From AC-32 sp963755635 (lineage in GTDB: Bacteria; Actinomycetota; Thermoleophilia; Gaiellales; Gaiellaceae), in NCBI GenBank assembly GCA_963755635.1, contig CAVWKS010000023.1:1-64000 (forward strand): 64,000 nucleotides of DNA, in the 5' to 3' direction. The notes under the pieces are model-generated. The model saw only the letters and a program-made list of their open reading frames with translations, searched no databases and was not told where the DNA came from. The translations under genes and the position numbers were made by a program. Below, piece after piece: positions 24,456 through 32,730 of this stretch. How positions within the stretch are numbered: the stretch's first letter is position 1; each line of letters opens with the position of its first letter.

Positions 24456-25715
24456 TCACGCCAGTTGCCAATCTCCTCCCTTGAGGAGTGGCACGGCGTC
24501 GCCTGCGGCGTGGAGCCCGTCGACCTCGACCTCGTCGCTGCCGATCATCAGGTCCGTGTGCACGTGGGCGCGGTTGACGCCCATACCCCGCAGTTCGTCG
24601 TCCGAGAGACCCTCAGGCAGAGCCTCGAAGGCGCCGAGGATGGAGGCACCGTAGGCGATGTGGCAAGCGGCGTTCTCGTCCAACAGGAGGTTGTAAAACA
24701 GCGTGCCGAGCTCGCCGACCCGCGACCGCTGGTCGACGAGCGCGATCTCGCCGAGGTGCCGCGCCCCCTCAAAAGCGTCGAGCTCGGCGTGGACTTCGGC
24801 CTCGCCGTGCGTGGCGGTGGCCTGAACGATCGCGCCGGCGCGAAAGACGAGTTCGAGGTCGCGTACGATCGTGCCGTTGGTCAGTGCGACCGGCCGGGTG
24901 GCGCGGACGGCGCCGTCCGCACGCCGCCGGTCGGGGGACGTGTATACCTCGTCGGTCGGGAGATTGGGGACGTAGCGCAGGCCGAGGTTGGTCTTCGAGG
25001 CGCCGCCGTACCAGCGCGATTGCGGTAGCAGTCCCACGGTCAGGTCGGTCCCCGGCCCCCGGAACCGGACGGCGTCGAAGTGGCGCTCGTTCAACAGTGC
25101 AGAGCGAGCTTCGAGATTGTCGATGTGGGCCCGCCAGGCCGCTATGGGATCTGGCTCGTCCAGTCGGCAGACGTGGGCGAGCGCCTGCCAAAGTCGCTCC
25201 ACATCAGGCTCGTCGTACACTTGCTCAGCCCAGGAGGGTGTCGGACAGGCGATGACGGTCCAGGCACGTTCTTTCGAGTCGCCCAGCTTGCGGATCGCCC
25301 CGCGGAGCGCCGCGGGTGCTGGGAAGGATCGCGCCACGCGAGCCGGGTCGAGCCCGCCGAACATGTCCGGCGGAAAACCGATCACGAACACCTGCGCCCG
25401 ACGCTGCTCCCTGACGTCGTCCAACCGTTCGAACATCCAGCGGGACGCCGTCCCGACAGCCTCCTCTGGAGCGAGCGCGATCTGGCTCCGCAGGACTTCC
25501 AGGTCCTCGTAGTCCACCTCGACCCGTCGTGCGCCGGCCTCGTAGCCCGCTCTGACCAGGGCGCGGACGAGGGGGGCATGTTCGATCATCGCCCGAATCG
25601 CCACCTCGCGGCCCGGCTCCAGGTTGATCCCGACCCGGATCACGAGCCGGGCGTAGCGTTCGAGCAGGTCCTCCCTCGCCGCCGAGTCGACGTCTGGCGT
25701 CGCGATCGTCGTCAC
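24456..25715 (-). CDS. Aminopeptidase, M29 family
   Basis: Metallo-aminopeptidase of 419 residues, like thermophilic aminopeptidase T/AmpS. Family landmarks are an N-terminal Rossmann-like half (LVIRVGINLEPGREVAIRA), then the C-terminal half with NLPTDEVYTSPDRRRADGAV and LGEIALVDQRSRV. The co-catalytic metal region AACHIAYGASI and NRAHVHTDLMIGSDEVEVDG follow, containing the conserved His, Tyr, His and Asp ligands. Cytoplasmic peptide turnover is the likely role. ATG 25715 starts the frame, and no neighbour overlaps it. Confidence 0.9.
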   Translation of the reverse strand: MTTIATPDVDSAAREDLLERYARLVIRVGINLEPGREVAIRAMIEHAPLVRALVRAGYEAGARRVEVDYEDLEVLRSQIALAPEEAVGTASRWMFERLDDVREQRRAQVFVIGFPPDMFGGLDPARVARSFPAPAALRGAIRKLGDSKERAWTVIACPTPSWAEQVYDEPDVERLWQALAHVCRLDEPDPIAAWRAHIDNLEARSALLNERHFDAVRFRGPGTDLTVGLLPQSRWYGGASKTNLGLRYVPNLPTDEVYTSPDRRRADGAVRATRPVALTNGTIVRDLELVFRAGAIVQATATHGEAEVHAELDAFEGARHLGEIALVDQRSRVGELGTLFYNLLLDENAACHIAYGASILGAFEALPEGLSDDELRGMGVNRAHVHTDLMIGSDEVEVDGLHAAGDAVPLLKGGDWQLA

Positions 25716-25878
25716 TGAGGCACCTCGCGAATCGACGTTGCCGTCGTCAAGAACCGAACCGATCCTATCGCCCCCGGAATGGGCCCGCCGGCTGTCGGCC
25801 GCGGTGCCGGTTGCCCCTTTCCGCGGCGCTTTCCCGCCTCTTACCTCCTAACCCGCCTGAGGGCTATCCTCACGGTCG

Positions 25879-25951
25879 GCCCCCGTCGACTAGCGGCCTA
25901 GGTCACGGCCCTTTCAAGGCCGTAGCACGGGTTCGAATCCCGTCGGGGGCA
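25879..25951 (+). tRNA. tRNA-Glu (anticodon TTC), island integration target
   Basis: 73-base cloverleaf: acceptor GCCCCCG paired with CGGGGGC, anticodon loop CTTTCAA (TTC), T-loop GGTTCGAATCC, discriminator A, CCA not encoded. A TATCCT sequence (25865-25870) is a likely -10. The last 13 bases and the following five recur at 37183-37200, marking it as the attachment gene of the island. Confidence 0.95.
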
Positions 25952-25956
25952 TAACG
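25939..25956. other. attL core (3' end of tRNA-Glu)
   Basis: CCCGTCGGGGGCATAACG, the end of the tRNA T-arm/acceptor plus five bases; identical to 37183-37200. Similarity with mismatches extends several bases on both sides. Confidence 0.85.
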
Positions 25957-26026
25957 ACCCGCATGGCGGGAGCGACTTGGCTCAACCATGCGGGTCGTCC
26001 GGGTCAGAGCTGCCAGAAATGCCCGC

Positions 26027-26052
26027 CGCGTGCGTGCACCGGTGCGTGCACG
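26027..26052. repeat. 26-nt island-end repeat, left copy
   Basis: A 26-base sequence built around GTGCACCGGTGCGTGCAC, identical to 37119-37144. Both copies are in the same orientation, 70-75 bases inside attL and about 40 bases inside attR. The partly palindromic sequence suggests an arm-type site for integrase or excisionase (inference). Confidence 0.8.
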
Positions 26053-26383
26053 GGAATCCTGCCTGGATAGACAACGGCGCTCACTTGTCCTCCCACGGCG
26101 CGCGTTAACCCCACCCGGCCTTCCTCTTGAGGGCTTCGGACGGTCTCCGTAACCGATGGTGGGTTGAGCTCGGAACGCTGTCGGGCGCCTCGACGCCCTC
26201 GGTGCAGGACTCTTTCCGAGGCGATCGACGAGCTGCGACAGGCTTGTCCGCGGGCTTCAGCCCTGACGCGGCTGGCGCTGCGCAGAACCTCAAAGGCCGG
26301 CGGTGCGAACCCCAGAGTTCCGATCCAGGGAGGCAGCCGCCGGCCGCGCATAGCCTAGTGCCCGCGCCGGCCGCAGACCGGTC

Positions 26384-26412
26384 TTGACACTCCACCGCTG
26401 CTGACGTATGTT
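26384..26412 (+). promoter_or_regulatory. Consensus sigma-70 promoter of the Mau-like cassette
   Basis: TTGACA (26384-26389), a 17-base spacer, then TATGTT (26407-26412). This is the best consensus promoter I noticed in the window. It lies 34 bases before the ATG of the 51-codon ORF and drives the MauE/MauD/Cys-rich genes. Confidence 0.7.
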
Positions 26413-26445
26413 GGCGGGCGAGTTCCGATCCAGATAGGAGGCAGG

Positions 26446-26601
26446 ATGTTCGGCGCCCGCGCCGGGCCATCTGCGGCATTGGCGGAGGTCAAGCTCCGAG
26501 TGGCGAGCGACCGCCTCGATCGCCGGCAGCCTGAGCCTCGACCGTCCACTCCGAACGTGGCTGACGACTCGTCCTGTGCGGGCGGCCGCCGGAGGGAGTA
26601 G
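26446..26601 (+). CDS. Small 51-residue protein of unknown function
   Basis: ATG 26446 is preceded by a good Shine-Dalgarno (AGGAGG, six bases away) and a consensus promoter 34 bases upstream, and the frame stops five bases before the MauE-like start. The product is hydrophilic and basic, with Arg/Asp-rich segments (DRLDRRQPEPRP) and one cysteine. I know no relatives. It could be a translated leader or a small partner of the cassette. The expression signals, not the protein sequence, are the support. Confidence 0.5.
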   Translation: MFGARAGPSAALAEVKLRVASDRLDRRQPEPRPSTPNVADDSSCAGGRRRE

Positions 26602-26605
26602 CGCG

Positions 26606-27175
26606 GTGGACGACCTGGCGCTCGTCTCCCGGTTCGCGCTCGCGACCGTCTTCGTGCTCGCGGGCCTCGCCAAGCTGCCGCGCCGGGCAGAATTCGAGGC
26701 TGCCGTCCGAGCCTACGGGCTGCTGCCGAGGCGCCTCGTCCGCCCGGTCGGTGCCCTGCTGCCGCCGCTCGAGCTTGCGGGCGGCCTACTCCTCGGCCTC
26801 GGCATCGCGACGAGCGTCGTGGCCTCGCTGCTCGCGGCCGCCCTCACCGTCTTCGCGGCGGCGGTCGCGCTCAACCTGGCCCGCGGCCGCACGATCGACT
26901 GCGGCTGCTTCGGCTGGATCGCCGAGCGGCGGATCACCTGGCTGACCGTCGCGCGCAATCTCCTCCTGATTGTTGCCGCCGCGATCGCAGCGATCGGCGG
27001 CGCGAGCGGCCTCGCACTCGATCAGCTTGCCTGGCACGCGGCGGCCGGTGTGTCGACGAGCACGGCGATCGCCTGGCTCGTGGTCGGGACGCTGATCGCG
27101 TTCCTAGCCCTGCTCGCCAACGAGAGCGCGCGGTTGCGACGGCTCCTCCAGCCGCCGAAGGAGGTGGAGGAGTGA
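26606..27175 (+). CDS. mauE-like: MauE/DoxX-like membrane redox protein
   Basis: Integral membrane protein of 189 residues with about five hydrophobic segments. It matches the MauE/DoxX group: LVSRFALATVFVLAGLAKL at the N-terminus, a central GGLLLGLGIATSVVASLLAA, then the cysteine motif IDCGCFG (about residue 92) typical of MauE. In methylamine utilisation MauE works with MauD to form disulfides in the cysteine-rich light chain outside the membrane. GTG 26606 follows GGAGGGAG by seven bases and is preferred to GTG 26576. It overlaps the thioredoxin-like gene by four bases, so they are coupled. Confidence 0.8.
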   Translation: MDDLALVSRFALATVFVLAGLAKLPRRAEFEAAVRAYGLLPRRLVRPVGALLPPLELAGGLLLGLGIATSVVASLLAAALTVFAAAVALNLARGRTIDCGCFGWIAERRITWLTVARNLLLIVAAAIAAIGGASGLALDQLAWHAAAGVSTSTAIAWLVVGTLIAFLALLANESARLRRLLQPPKEVEE

Positions 27176-27765
27176 CGACGCCCTGGATCCTCGCCTTTGC
27201 CGTCCTTTGGGGAACCGTCTTGTTCACCGTTTTGGTCCTGCTCGGCCTGCTGCGGAGGGTGAGCGGCGTGCTCGAGCGCTTAGAGGCGGTCAAGAACGTG
27301 AACGACCTTGAGCTCGGCGCGCCGGTGATGTCGGCCGTCCAACCGTTCGATCTCTTCGATCGTTCCGGCGAGCGTGTGCCCTGGTCGGAGTTCGTCCGCG
27401 GGACGACGATCCTGCTCTTCATGAGCTCCGACTGCCCGGCCTGCGATCTCCTCGCGGAAGAGTTCGTAGATGTAGGTCCAAACGTCGAGAGCGTTCCGCT
27501 GATTGCCGTGATGGACCGCTCGACCGACGGGACGCAGCCCGCCCTTCGCTCAAGTCTCCGTGTCCTGTACGAGCGTGCGGGAGCGGCGACGCATGCATTC
27601 GGTAACCGAGCAACGCCCCAGGCTTATGTCATCGACGAGAGCGGCGTCGTCCTCGACCGGCGAGTTCCTCGCTCGCTCGCGGACCTCCGGGAGATGGCGC
27701 TGTTTCAAAGGAAGGGAGGTGAGAGCGCTAAGAGCGAGCAATTCGATTTCGTCGCGCCGCGGTAG
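27172..27765 (+). CDS. mauD-like: MauD-like membrane-anchored thioredoxin
   Basis: Protein of 197 residues: one N-terminal membrane anchor (WILAFAVLWGTVLFTVLVLL), a short linker, then a thioredoxin fold. The fold holds the active-site CPAC in FMSSDCPACDLLAEE (about residue 88) and the cis-Pro region NRATPQAYVIDESG. The domain lies outside the membrane. MauD family proteins shuffle or form disulfides in methylamine-dehydrogenase light chain. Its position between a MauE-like protein and an exported 12-cysteine protein makes that small protein its likely substrate. GTG start, coupled to mauE. Confidence 0.82.
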   Translation: MTTPWILAFAVLWGTVLFTVLVLLGLLRRVSGVLERLEAVKNVNDLELGAPVMSAVQPFDLFDRSGERVPWSEFVRGTTILLFMSSDCPACDLLAEEFVDVGPNVESVPLIAVMDRSTDGTQPALRSSLRVLYERAGAATHAFGNRATPQAYVIDESGVVLDRRVPRSLADLREMALFQRKGGESAKSEQFDFVAPR

Positions 27766-27792
27766 CGGCGGGCAAGAAGGATGGTGGAACCG

Positions 27793-28077
27793 ATGAACCT
27801 CGACGACCAGAGCCCCACCACGCGAGGCCGGTTTCTTTCACGGCTCGGGAAGACGGCGGCAATCGGGCTGGGAGTGGCTCTCGTTCCTGCCAAGGCGCTT
27901 GCCGCTGGGCCGAAGAGCCACACGCAGTGTTGCAAGACGAACTGCGACAACCAGCTGACCTGCGGAGGTGGTGACGTTAAGTGGTACTGCCAAGGCACAT
28001 GCCCGGCGTGCTGTATTTGCCTGCCAGATAGGCCGGGCATCACTTGCTACAGCTTCGACGGTGGCTGCATCTGCTGA
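27793..28077 (+). CDS. Exported 12-cysteine mini-protein
   Basis: About 94 residues. The N-terminus has a signal-like segment, TRGRFLSRLGKTAAIGLGVA followed by LVPAKALAA. This resembles a Tat signal in which one of the twin arginines is replaced by Gly (TRGRFLS). The mature part, about 55 residues, carries twelve cysteines, including two CC pairs and C-P-A-C-C-I-C. Methylamine-dehydrogenase light chain also has twelve cysteines (six disulfides), but it is longer and needs two tryptophans for its cofactor. Only one Trp is present here, so this is not a normal MauA. ATG 27781 is an alternative start. No catalytic role can be stated. Confidence 0.75.
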   Translation: MNLDDQSPTTRGRFLSRLGKTAAIGLGVALVPAKALAAGPKSHTQCCKTNCDNQLTCGGGDVKWYCQGTCPACCICLPDRPGITCYSFDGGCIC

Positions 28078-28087
28078 GGGTTCGTTT

Positions 28088-28124
28088 GGTGCTGGGCGCT
28101 CGTTCGCGTCGGTCGCCCAGCACC
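28088..28124. terminator. Bidirectional terminator after the Cys-rich gene
   Basis: Perfect 11-bp stem GGTGCTGGGCG / CGCCCAGCACC with a 15-base loop, followed by CTTCTT, between the convergent Cys-rich gene and ABC permease gene. Confidence 0.8.
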
Positions 28125-28147
28125 CTTCTTCAGGGAACAAGTGAGTG

Positions 28148-31036
28148 CTACTCCTCCGCCAGCACCGTCGGCACCGCGTAGCGGCTGATCCGGCTGGCCG
28201 GGAAGAGCGAGGCCGCGAGGGCGACCAGGAGTCCGCCCGAGCAGGCGAGCAGGGCGGCGAGCAGGAGCGAGCCGATGGGCAGTCCAACGAGCGCTCCGAG
28301 CACGATCCCGACCACCGCCCCGGCGAGGCTGCCGGCCGCGCCGAGCAAGACCGCCTCGAGGGCGACCAGCTCCTGCAGGTGCCGGTCCGACCAGCCGAAG
28401 GTCTTGAGCGTGACCAGCTCCGCCTGCCTTTCACGGAGGTTGACGTAGAGGACATCGGCCAGGGCGAGCGCCGACAAGCCGACGATCAGCCCGACCGCGA
28501 GGAAGTCGAGCCCGCTCACCTGGAGCGAGATCGCGCTCCCGAGCAGCGTCCCGACCAAGGTCCCCTGGAAGGACTGGTCGATCCCGACGAGCAGAGTGAG
28601 GGCGCCGACCCCGATCGTGAGCCCGCCGGCTGCGACCAGGCTGCGGGCCGGCACTCGGCGCAGGTTGACCAGGGCGAGCGCGAGCAGGTGGCGCACCCTC
28701 CTCCCCTCCGGCTCGCCCGCGATCGCCGGGCGGACGGCGTCGAGCGGGAGCAGGCGCGAGGCGCGCCAGGCGGGCAGCAGCCCGGCGAGCAGCGCGAGCA
28801 GGAGCGCGAGCGGGACGACCAGCAGCGCCTGCCAGAGGGGGAGCGAGAGCGAGGAGGCAGCCGAGACCGCGGCTGCCAGGCCGGCGCCGAGCAAGCCCGC
28901 GACCAACCCCACCAGCACGAGCTCGGCCAGCACTGCGGCGAAGATCTGCCGCTGCGTCCAGCCCAGCGAGAGCAGGGTGCCGATCTCCCGGCGGCGCTGC
29001 CGAACCGAGGCGAAGGCGCCGTTCGCGACCACGAAGGCCGAGGTGACCAGGATCAGCAAGAGGAAGCCGAGCCGCTTGCGGTCGAGCGCGTTCAGGAACG
29101 AGACCGAGACGCCCTTCTTCGACCAACCCTCGCGGAGCAGGAGCGGCGGGCTGCCGAACTTCCCCTTCGGGAGCGAGACGAGCAAGGGATGGGGCGAGGA
29201 GCCGGCGGTGATGTCGACCTGCAGGCCGGTCTCGTCGTGGATTGCGGCCGCGACCGCCTTGATCCGGGCGATCGAGAGGGCGTCAGGGCCCGTGACGCCG
29301 GCGACCCGGATCCGGATCACTCCGATCGGCGCACGCTGCAGCGACTTCGGGATCCCCTCGAAGTACGTGGGGTTGAAGAAGTAACGCTTGAGCGCCGCGA
29401 TCGTGGTCAGGAGGAGCGGCGGCTGGGCGACGTAGCCGCCCAGGTTCTGGGTCGGCAGGTAGTTCTGTCCGTGCAACGCCTGGCGCGAGGCCGCGTCCGC
29501 CGGCTGGAGGATCGGCGGGTAGTAGGTCTCGAGCGGCACGCGCGAGAGCGGCGAGTAACCGGGCAGCTTGCCCGGGTCGAAGCGGCCGACGACCAGCATT
29601 CCGGGATTCGTCACCCCGCCCTCGATCGTCTGGTTGATCTGGGGGCGCTGCTCGAGCCTGCGGAACTGGACGTCCGCGTTGTCGGTCGGCGCGGGCCAAT
29701 AGCCGGAGCCACTCATGTTGTCGCGCCAGATCGACGCGGGGTCGTTGTGCGTCGGGAGAGGGGCGACGTGGTCGCGGGCGACGGTGCGGTAGCGAACCTG
29801 CGAGGCGGTCCAGATCCCCGCGCCGGTCGTCTGCAATGACCCGCGTCCCACCAGCGATTCGGCTGTCAGCAGGCGCCGGTAGAAGGGCGCGATCGGAGTC
29901 GTCCGCGTCTCGACCACCGTCCCCTTCAGCCGCTCGATGAACTCCCGTCCTGTCTTGTAGGTCGCTCCCTTCGGAGGCGGAAAGCTGGCGCGACAGGGAT
30001 ACCGAGGCTGCATACAGGCCCCGGTTGTAAGCGCCTGCGGTACGTCCGTTCCCCGCGGCACCCGCAGCCGCTCCACCTGGGTCTCGAGCTTCTCGCCGAC
30101 GTAGCTCCGGGAGCTCGCGAGCACCGGCACGAGCGGAACCGTGAACCGCATCGGCCCCAGCTGCGGATTCACTGGCCCGGGCCGCTGCCGCCGCAGGAAC
30201 ATCGAATCGCCGGGCCGCAGGTAGCGGCCCGCCACCAGCGCCCCGTCGAGGTGAACAAGTTTGGCCTCCGACTCGGGGTCGATCGCCGACAGTGCAACCA
30301 GGAAGTAGGCCTGTGCCTTGCCGCCGACGAAGTTGGCGTAAGCCGGATCAGGCGGCTCGAACCCCGACGTGAAGGAGTTCCACGGCTGACCTTCCGCGAA
30401 GCAGGCGATCGCCGATCGGCCGACCGGATCGAACGGGCCCTGAGCGGTAAGGAAGGGACTGCTGTTGAAGCCGTCGCAGGGCAGGAGGGTGCCGGGCTTC
30501 CCCGGATCCACTTCCTTGACCACCGGGGGAATGAAGTGTCCCCGGCGTGTGTAGTAGACGTACCAGGTGAAGTCGGTCGGGTAGCGGTCGCCAGCGTTCG
30601 AACGCCACCGGCTCGTGATCCGGTAGAGCTGCACCGGATCCTTCGTCAGGTCACGCTTGATCCCGAGCTTCAGGTTCTCCACGGGCAGGACGTAGCCGAT
30701 GTTCGCGACCGGCGCGGCGACCGCGACGCCGTGGAGCCGCTCGATTGCCTGCCACTGCTTGAGCGTGATCCCGCCGTAGATGCCGGAGAGATAGTTGCTG
30801 CGGACAAGGCCGGCCGAGCGCTCGAGCGGAGTCGTCGAGCCGCGCGGGCGGACGAGGATGTCGTAGGCCGGGCGGAAGGCACTTCGCACCGAGCCTTTGA
30901 CGCGGACGTCGGTCGTCTTGCCGGCCGCCGAGAGGAGCAGGAAACCGGCCGAGGCAGCGAGCAGCACGAGCATTAGGGCGATGGCTCTCGCACGACGGAA
31001 GCGGAGCTGCCCGAGTGAGACGCGCAGGATCGACAT
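28148..31036 (-). CDS. FtsX-like ABC permease with large external domain
   Basis: Membrane subunit of a MacB/LolC-type ABC system, 962 residues. It has one N-terminal helix (about 14-36), then a very large hydrophilic domain (about 40-610). Two FtsX-like blocks follow: a first set of three helices (about 630-770, FVVANGAFASVRQRRREIGT, then LLPAWRASRLLPLDAVRP) and a second set (about 790-955, VLYVNLRERQAELVTLKTFG). Such proteins use ATP to move or release substrates outside the membrane rather than forming a pore. The ~570-residue external domain is larger than usual. The start codon overlaps the TolB-like stop (TGATG). The substrate is unknown. Confidence 0.85.
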   Translation of the reverse strand: MSILRVSLGQLRFRRARAIALMLVLLAASAGFLLLSAAGKTTDVRVKGSVRSAFRPAYDILVRPRGSTTPLERSAGLVRSNYLSGIYGGITLKQWQAIERLHGVAVAAPVANIGYVLPVENLKLGIKRDLTKDPVQLYRITSRWRSNAGDRYPTDFTWYVYYTRRGHFIPPVVKEVDPGKPGTLLPCDGFNSSPFLTAQGPFDPVGRSAIACFAEGQPWNSFTSGFEPPDPAYANFVGGKAQAYFLVALSAIDPESEAKLVHLDGALVAGRYLRPGDSMFLRRQRPGPVNPQLGPMRFTVPLVPVLASSRSYVGEKLETQVERLRVPRGTDVPQALTTGACMQPRYPCRASFPPPKGATYKTGREFIERLKGTVVETRTTPIAPFYRRLLTAESLVGRGSLQTTGAGIWTASQVRYRTVARDHVAPLPTHNDPASIWRDNMSGSGYWPAPTDNADVQFRRLEQRPQINQTIEGGVTNPGMLVVGRFDPGKLPGYSPLSRVPLETYYPPILQPADAASRQALHGQNYLPTQNLGGYVAQPPLLLTTIAALKRYFFNPTYFEGIPKSLQRAPIGVIRIRVAGVTGPDALSIARIKAVAAAIHDETGLQVDITAGSSPHPLLVSLPKGKFGSPPLLLREGWSKKGVSVSFLNALDRKRLGFLLLILVTSAFVVANGAFASVRQRRREIGTLLSLGWTQRQIFAAVLAELVLVGLVAGLLGAGLAAAVSAASSLSLPLWQALLVVPLALLLALLAGLLPAWRASRLLPLDAVRPAIAGEPEGRRVRHLLALALVNLRRVPARSLVAAGGLTIGVGALTLLVGIDQSFQGTLVGTLLGSAISLQVSGLDFLAVGLIVGLSALALADVLYVNLRERQAELVTLKTFGWSDRHLQELVALEAVLLGAAGSLAGAVVGIVLGALVGLPIGSLLLAALLACSGGLLVALAASLFPASRISRYAVPTVLAEE

Positions 31037-31919
31037 CAGGGGCGCGGCTGCCAGGCCGGATCGAACTCGTCGCCGGCGAGCTTGGTCAGGCGCTTCTGGT
31101 GCGAGCCGTCGGCGTTCATCAGGAAGATGTCGAACTGGCCGCCGCTCTGCTGGCTGGCGAACAGGAGCTTGCGCCCGTCGGGCGACCAGCTCGGGTTCAG
31201 GTCCTGGCCGGGATCGTTGGTCAGGCGGCGTTGGTGCTTGCCGTCGGCGGAGACGAGCCAGACGTCGTAGTTGCCCGCGCGCTTGCGGACGAAGGCGATC
31301 CGCTTGCCGTCGGGCGACCAGGCGGGCATCACGTCGGGGTCTGACCCCGAGGTGAGCGCGTGTTTGCCGCGCCCGTTCGCGCCGATCACGAACAGCCGGC
31401 CCTGGGCGCTGTAGACGAGCTTGCCGCCCTCCGGGCGACCAGGCCGGGTCGCTGCCGGTCGCGAGCTTGCGCAGGCGCTTGCCGGTCGTCGCGATCAGGT
31501 AGATCGCGGTCTCCCCGCCGGAGGGCTGGCGCATGAAGGCGATCCGCTTTCCGTCCGGGGCGAAGCGGGGCACGTCGTCGTAGATCGCGCTCGGGTGGCG
31601 GGTGAGCGCGCGCAGGCGGCGGCCGCGCAAGGTCAGGAGCGTGATCCCCTGCCTGCTGGCGGCCGTCCGGTCGAAGGCGATCCGCTTCCCGTCCGGCGAC
31701 CAGGAGGGGGCGCTCGCGTTGCTTGCGAGCTTGCGTCAGGTGAGTGCCGTCGGCGCGGATCAGGTAGAGCTTCGAGTCGCCGGTCGAGAAGGCAATCAGG
31801 CGCCCGTTTGCTGGACGCAGGCGGGTCGCATCCGCGGTCGTGGCCTCGGTGAGGATGCCCCCGGCAGAGGCGAGGAGAGACAGCGCCGCAAGCAGGCGAT
31901 ACGGCTCAGCTCGCGACAT
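31036..31919 (-). CDS. TolB-like beta-propeller protein, two frameshifts
   Basis: Exported WD40-like (PD40) propeller of about 294 residues. An N-terminal signal-like segment YRLLAALSLLASAGGIL leads into repeated blades, seen as PSWSPDGKRIAF, PRFAPDGKRIAFMR, PAWSPDGKRIAFV and PSWSPDGRKLLFA. The frame is broken twice by one extra base each, near 31735 and near 31433. Removing them restores continuous blades, so I treat it as one gene with sequence errors. It sits between ATPase and permease genes of an ABC system, overlapping both, so a role as extracytoplasmic partner is inferred. Confidence 0.75.
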
Positions 31920-32694
31920 CGCTCGGTCGGACAGGCTCCTCGAGGCGGGTGATCCGCTCCAGCACTTCTTCTAGCTCGAGCTCCGGCAGGACGGACAGGA
32001 CGTCGACGATCCGGCCGTCGTGGAGGCGCGCGATCCGGTCGCAGCGGGCGGCGACGAGCGGGTTGTGTGTCGCGACGATCACCGTCATCCGGTGCTGCTC
32101 GCGGAGCTGAAGCAGCAGCTCGACGATCTCGGCGCCGGTGTGCGAGTCGAGGTTTCCTGTCGGCTCGTCTGCCAGCAGCAGGATCGGATCGTTGACGAGC
32201 GCGCGGGCGATCGCGACCCGCTGCTGCTCGCCGCCCGAGAGGCGCGAAGGAAGGCTTTCCTCGCGGCCGGCCAGTCCGACCGCGGCGACCAACTCCTGCG
32301 CCTTTGCGAACTTGTCGAATCCCGTCCGGTAGGGCAGGAGCGGAGCGGCGACGTTGTCGAGCACGGTCAGGGCGGGCAGGAGATGGAAACGCTGGAAGAC
32401 GAAGCCGATCTGCCGCCGATAGTCGACCTGCGCGCTGCGGTCGAGGGAAGTGACCTCGTGCTCCCCGACTCGGATCCGGCCTTCGTCGGCCGCGTCCATC
32501 GCGCCAACAAGGTGGAGCAGGGTCGACTTGCCCGACCCCGAGGGCCCCATCAACGCGAGGATCTCTCCGGGCTCGACATCGAGCGAAACCGCGTCGAGGG
32601 CGACCAGCGGCTTGTCACCGACGAGGTAGCGTTTGCCGACCCCCTCGACCTCGACCCGCGCCCCCTCGCTCTGCTGCATGCGGAGACCGTACAT
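31906..32694 (-). CDS. ABC transporter ATP-binding protein (LolD/MacB-like)
   Basis: ATPase of about 260 residues. Walker A GPSGSGKSTLL, the LolD/MacB-type FQRFHLLPALTVLDNV, signature LSGGEQQRVAIARAL, Walker B LLLADEPTGNLDS and the switch His in VATHNP are all present. It is the first gene of the ATPase-propeller-permease operon and is divergent from a PadR regulator. A second Met at 32679 is an alternative start closer to conserved sequence. Cytoplasmic, bound to the FtsX-like permease. Confidence 0.92.
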   Translation of the reverse strand: MYGLRMQQSEGARVEVEGVGKRYLVGDKPLVALDAVSLDVEPGEILALMGPSGSGKSTLLHLVGAMDAADEGRIRVGEHEVTSLDRSAQVDYRRQIGFVFQRFHLLPALTVLDNVAAPLLPYRTGFDKFAKAQELVAAVGLAGREESLPSRLSGGEQQRVAIARALVNDPILLLADEPTGNLDSHTGAEIVELLLQLREQHRMTVIVATHNPLVAARCDRIARLHDGRIVDVLSVLPELELEEVLERITRLEEPVRPSDVAS

Positions 32695-32715
32695 TGACTC
32701 AAACTAGGGGGTCAA
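32694..32715. promoter_or_regulatory. Inverted repeat, candidate PadR operator
   Basis: TTGAC (32694-32698), 12 bases, then GTCAA (32711-32715), in the 36-base gap between the divergent ABC and padR genes. TTGACT with TTAGGC (32717-32722, 17-base spacer) may be the padR promoter. A repressor bound here would cover both promoters. Confidence 0.55.
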
Positions 32716-32730
32716 GTTAGGCTCGGACCA

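Larger units (their letters stand above)
25952..26445. other. Left end of island, no convincing gene
   Basis: About 490 bases without a supported gene. The frames present are low-complexity, lack ribosome sites and resemble no family I know. The stretch holds the 26-nt end repeat (26027-26052), a 14-nt direct repeat GAGTTCCGATCCAG (26315-26328 and 26420-26433) and the promoter at 26384-26412 for the genes that follow. Confidence 0.6.

Noticed and set aside
26105..26479. Open frame of about 124 codons at the island left end
   Set aside because: No ribosome site, low-complexity, lies opposite the promoter and small ORF, and resembles nothing known.
27793..28077. Calling the Cys-rich protein a methylamine-dehydrogenase light chain
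   Set aside because: Only one mature tryptophan, too short, and no heavy chain gene; only the cysteine number and the MauE/MauD context agree.
28145..29839. Long plus-strand frame opposite the FtsX permease
   Set aside because: Repetitive Arg/Gln/Glu composition typical of the reverse frame of a membrane protein; the minus strand carries clear permease motifs.
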